64,000 nucleotides of DNA from Diphasiastrum complanatum (Eukaryota > Streptophyta > Lycopodiopsida > Lycopodiales > Lycopodiaceae), in contig CM055103.1 in NCBI GenBank assembly GCA_029204225.1, positions 24,422,853 through 24,486,852 on the forward strand, read 5' to 3'. Below the pieces are notes generated by a model. The model saw only the letters and a program-made list of their open reading frames with translations, did no database searches and was not told where the DNA came from. Shown here one piece after another: positions 60,752-64,000 of this stretch; position 1 is the first letter of the stretch, and every line of letters starts with the position of its first letter. A program made the position numbers and the translations under genes.

Positions 60752-60909
60752 TGCATAGAAAGCGCTGATGTAAGCTTCTGGAGTTTTGAGGATCCATATT
60801 GATGGTCTTCGATCCAAAATAACAGCGAGAATAGTTAGATCCACCGCTCCAAAAAGCAAGCACCAGCGGCAATGGACAGTGGAGCAGGGTATTTTCTAGA
60901 GAGTGGAGC
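60752..60909 (-). pseudogene. WAT1-related transporter, exon 5 with a frame break
   Basis: Acceptor CCACAG, donor GTGAGT. It starts APLSRKYPAPLSIAAGACF and then needs a frame change to read GAVDLTILAVILDRRPSIWI LKTPEAYISAFYA. The break lies in a T-run (five T where six would keep the frame). Both halves are good family matches and both splice sites fit. Confidence 0.85.
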
Positions 60910-61036
60910 CTGTGGCCACCACAAGAACTCCAATCAGTTCAAAAGAACGGCAAAACTGAATCATAGTAAATTTGTATGAAACATATATATTGGCGCTAGG
61001 ACCAAATGTGTTGACAAAGAACCTGCTTAGGTTTAC

Positions 61037-61288
61037 CTGAATGATGAGGTAAGTCGCAAACGAAAGACATGTAAATAGCAGACTAAGAGAGCCAAACTGC
61101 CAGCTACCAAATGGAAGCTCTCGAGTCCATTGAACTTCCCAATGCTCGCGGCAGGTTCCCCGTGACTCGTAGTACGAAGCAAAGCAGGACCTTTGTACAC
61201 GGTCATAAGAATCGCCCCAGAAACGCTTAATGTAGTACCTAGTATCTTCGCTTGCCCGTCGATGCTTCTGCGACGCACTTTTTCGAAC
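61037..61288 (-). pseudogene. WAT1-related transporter, exon 4 with a frame break
   Basis: Acceptor GTCTTAG, donor CAG|GTAAAC. It reads FEKVRRRSIDGQAKILGTTL SVSGAILMTVYKGPALLR to about GKF, then continues in another frame as WTRELPFGSWQFGSLSLLFT CLSFATYLIIQ, joining APLSRKYP of exon 5. The break is at about 61130-61132, where one base appears missing. Without it the exon gives the expected family sequence. Confidence 0.85.
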
Positions 61289-61740
61289 CTAAGACAAAAC
61301 GTCATACCATGCCATTTACACCTTCATTAGGATGATGAGTTCTGCAATGCCAACTCGGAATCAGGTGCATCCTTCTCACATAAGTACTAGTGGATCACAA
61401 TTCTTCCTCTGACTAGAATTGATGTTGGCCATGGCCAATGCTCCCGATTCGTATTTACGTAGGCTTTTAGGAAGATGGCTAGTGAATCGGGAAGAGACTC
61501 CAAGCTTAAGGTTAATCCAGGGACTTATCGGGAATGATGTTGCTTCCTGATATGACTCTATTAAATCAATCGAAAACGGAACTACAGTCTTGAGGTATCA
61601 AGTAAGAGATGATGCACCATAGTCCTTAGAAAAGGATTGTGCAACTAATTCACTACTTAAATTTCTTCAAATTGTGCTAAGTGATTGATTTCCACTGATC
61701 TAGCACGACAGTAATGGGGAGATGGACAGAGTGAGCTTAC

Positions 61741-61857
61741 CTTAAAATGGCTGCGAGAATGAAAGTGAAGGCAGGAGTGGAGTTGAGCATTGCCGAAGTG
61801 AACGTAGCAGAAGTAAGGCTCAGGCCCGTGAAGTATGTTACCTGATTAATGAAAACC
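61741..61857 (-). CDS. WAT1-related transporter, exon 3
   Basis: A 117-bp exon (acceptor GAAACAG, donor AAG|GTAAGC, phase 2 out) encoding GVFINQVTYFTGLSLTSATF TSAMLNSTPAFTFILAAILR, the third and fourth helices of the first EamA domain. Frame intact. Confidence 0.92.
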
Positions 61858-61999
61858 CTGTTTCAACGACCATACATACTATGAGTGCGTTTACTAAATG
61901 CTTCTGTAGCAGATCAATCAATTAGGACAAGTCCGCATTCGACTAACACAATAAGAGTACAGAACAAATATACATAAAGAATAGCTCATCAGAACGTAC

Positions 62000-62062
62000 C
62001 CTATCAAACCAAGGATGAACAACTGGCCAATGATAGATAAAGTCAGGGGTGGTCGCTTTGTC
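62000..62062 (-). CDS. WAT1-related transporter, exon 2
   Basis: A 63-bp exon (acceptor TGTTTAG, donor GG|GTACGT) encoding TKRPPLTLSIIGQLFILGLI. The xRPPLT motif after the second helix is characteristic of this family. Confidence 0.92.
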
Positions 62063-62300
62063 CTAAACAACAACAAACGATCCAGGGCTGTCAGATTCAA
62101 AGATGCATTTTTAATTTGATTCATCAGGGCGTGCTAGCAAGATAAAACGCTATTGGCTAACGCATTCAGTCTCCGATTTTATTCAGCTTGTTTGCCCTAC
62201 TGGCGAGACTGGTAATCTGAGCGTGTTGAGACTGTGTTTTGATGCGATTTTAGATTTTTAAATAACTGTTACAGCCAACTGACAAAAAACTGGTTCTTAC

Positions 62301-62473
62301 TTTTCGAAGAAGTAGGAGACTGGTGCTAGAACTGCAAAAGCTATGACATTTCGATACACTGCAAAAACGAAAGGACTGACACCACTGACGAGAGCGACTC
62401 TTGCGAGGACCTCGAATCCGGCAAAACCAAGCTGAGCTACAATCAACATGAGGTGCATCTTCACTCTGCTCGG
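62301..62473 (-). CDS. WAT1-related transporter, first recognised exon
   Basis: This gene encodes a ten-helix EamA/DMT-superfamily membrane transporter; family members move auxin or amino acids at vacuole or plasma membranes, but the substrate is unknown here. The exon reads MHLMLIVAQLGFAGFEVLAR VALVSGVSPFVFAVYRNVIA, ending YFFEK at donor GTAAGA. The likely start is ATG 62456-62458. However, TTTCTCTCCGCAG just upstream of 62473 is a strong acceptor, so the exon may be preceded by a 5' exon. Alternatively the frame is open up to ATG 62597-62599. Confidence 0.85.
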
Positions 62474-63164
62474 CTGCGGAGAGAAAGTGCAGAAGCATAA
62501 ATGTCTGTCATCTTGAAAATAACCTCCTTCTCTCACTAATTTCTCACGACACCTGAAAGCAATCAAATTCGCCGATTTACAGGTCGTCGATCTACGCACG
62601 ATTCTGAGAATTGCCGGTAAACTATTGGCATCTCATATGCAAAATTGAAGCAGGAAAATTCCAATTCAACTGTAATTATCCAGCGATCATGAAGATCTTC
62701 TCTGAAACCCAAACAAAACAGCACACAGATCACGGGAGAAAGTGTCAACAGTTTGCAGTAGCTACCAAAAGCCAACATTCAGAAATATACTGTTAGTCAG
62801 AAATCAGATTGCTTTGCATATACGAGGTCATAGCAAAATTCAAAAATATACTGTTAGACAGAAATCAGATTGCTTGCATATACCAGATCAAAACAATAAC
62901 TACCACATATCAATAATGAACAAATCGGTATAGAGGACGTTGCGCAAGTCTGCCTACTTCTGAAGAGCATAACCACAAGCAACAATTGCTCCTCGACTCC
63001 ATCCAATTACCAAAGCAAAGGAGATAATCTTGGAGCAGGCAGCTGCAGGCTGCAATAACGATCCATGCTTGTAAAGGTGGGTAGCTGATCAGCTGCTCGC
63101 TTACGCAGACACCCCGGCGTTACTCGTGTTGTTGTGAGCGTGAGGTCAGTAAAGACGTGAAAAG

Positions 63165-63215
<51 letters not shown>

Positions 63216-63500
63216 TGTGTGTGTGTGTTGGCTATCCATAGAGACAGGTGGCTGTGTCAACCTCAGCTGCTTATGTCCAGGAACTTATGACTGAATGATC
63301 AGACCGCCCCCTCTTATCAAACAAGCACGGGCCTCTTGTGAGTCACATATCTCTTTTTTAATGGTTGCTTGGAGTGCCATGTGATCCTCCAGTCACAAAC
63401 AATCTCCCATAATCATTTCTTTGAGTTCACCAGTAAGCCATATAAGGCCATATAAGTGAAATCCTGCCCTTTCCCTCGCTTAAGCGTAGGTGTATGGGAA
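62474..63500 (-). promoter_or_regulatory. 5' flank of the transporter gene, with (GA)n/(GT)n tract
   Basis: Upstream DNA of the minus-strand gene. A GA run at about 63168-63213 followed by GT to 63228 lies about 700 bp from the ATG. GA/CT tracts are bound by BPC-type factors in plants, so a regulatory role is possible but unproven. A near-duplicate ATACTGTTAG(T/A)CAGAAATCAGATTGCTT occurs at about 62788 and 62848. Confidence 0.35.
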
Positions 63501-64000
63501 AGGGGTGCCGGTGCTAATGCCTAGGTAAGGCCGTCAATGTCTAGGATGTGGGCGTCGCTACCCTGGACACACCGACAATCAGCGTCTAGTGTCTGGGACA
63601 CGGGTGCTGCCCAAGACCCGCAAGTGCTTGCCTAGGACACATGCCAAACTCCCAGGACTTGAGGGCGAGTGCAGGTGGTTGCCGGGGGACTCACTGGTGA
63701 CTGGAGGCGCGGGGACCCGGGTCCGGGCCAAGAGTGGCCAAGAAAAATGGCCCGTGGTGCTGTGAGACATTAGCTCCTGCGAGAGGTTTTTCTCGGGCAC
63801 CTATCCATTTGGACAGGCCAAGGCACCGGCACCACATGGTGCCCAACCATTGGGCAAGGGCCAAATGTCTAGAACGTGTGGCCCGTGCTGTAAAGGCTGC
63901 CCCGCCCCCTTTGATATTTCATTAGGGTTTAGATTTGGCTCATGCAATATTGTCTCATATATGTCATGTCCAAAAAATTAGGGTTCCCTTCATATCAGAT
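63501..64000. other. GC-rich terminal stretch
   Basis: Clearly richer in G+C than the rest, with loose repetition of CTAGG, GGACAC and CCCAAG words. Short frames on both strands but no recognised product. Confidence 0.4.

Overview
This is plant nuclear DNA. Two spliced genes are recognisable, both with GT-AG introns, set in AT-rich sequence full of Ty1/copia and Ty3/gypsy LTR retrotransposons, long (GA/CT)n microsatellites and smaller elements. Long introns packed with old, diverged retroelements suggest a seed plant with a TE-rich genome, for example an early-diverging angiosperm, magnoliid or gymnosperm. The species cannot be named from the sequence. There is no sign of bacterial, organellar, CRISPR or rRNA content.

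Left part (865-19556, + strand): most of a very large gene for a nuclear AAA+ ATPase that carries an extended PHD (ePHD) zinc module in front of the ATPase, the architecture I associate with plant proteins of the Arabidopsis At3g15120 type. At least eight coding blocks with compatible splice phases are visible, about 2,100 codons in all. The ePHD is split over three exons. The first AAA domain has intact Walker A, Walker B, sensor 1 and arginine-finger motifs; the second looks catalytically dead. The 7-kb intron inside the ePHD holds a duplicated copy of the preceding splice donor, a duplication around a CA microsatellite, a pair of perfect hairpins, a foldback MITE and a solo LTR with a clean 5-bp target duplication. 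Coding blocks are lost after 19556, so the 3' end is either interrupted by the TE block or lies outside the window.

Middle (about 20.3-49.6 kb): a nested retrotransposon block. It contains Copia-A (minus strand; internally deleted so that gag joins directly to RT), pieces of two gypsy elements, Copia-B (plus strand) inserted into a gypsy gag, a tRNA-type SINE with a perfect 15-bp target duplication inside gypsy pol, decayed gypsy pieces at 33-36 kb, a second copy of the solo-LTR family, and a three-level nest. In that nest Copia-D is interrupted by Copia-C, which is interrupted by a 7.25-kb chromodomain gypsy element bounded by recognisable target duplications.

Right part (49.6-64 kb): a short non-autonomous LTR-type element, a diverged repeat of roughly 320-365 bp with direct and inverted copies, A-rich low-complexity DNA, a 165-bp-spaced duplication, and then a WAT1-related (nodulin MtN21/EamA-type) transporter gene on the minus strand (59730-62473). 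Its seven coding exons are clear, but two single-base frame breaks mean it is either a recent pseudogene or carries assembly indels.

I did not find a convincing new biological system. The most interesting items are the ePHD-AAA gene with its duplicated splice donor, the in-frame SINE in gypsy pol, the reconstructible nested insertions, and the broken WAT1-like gene.
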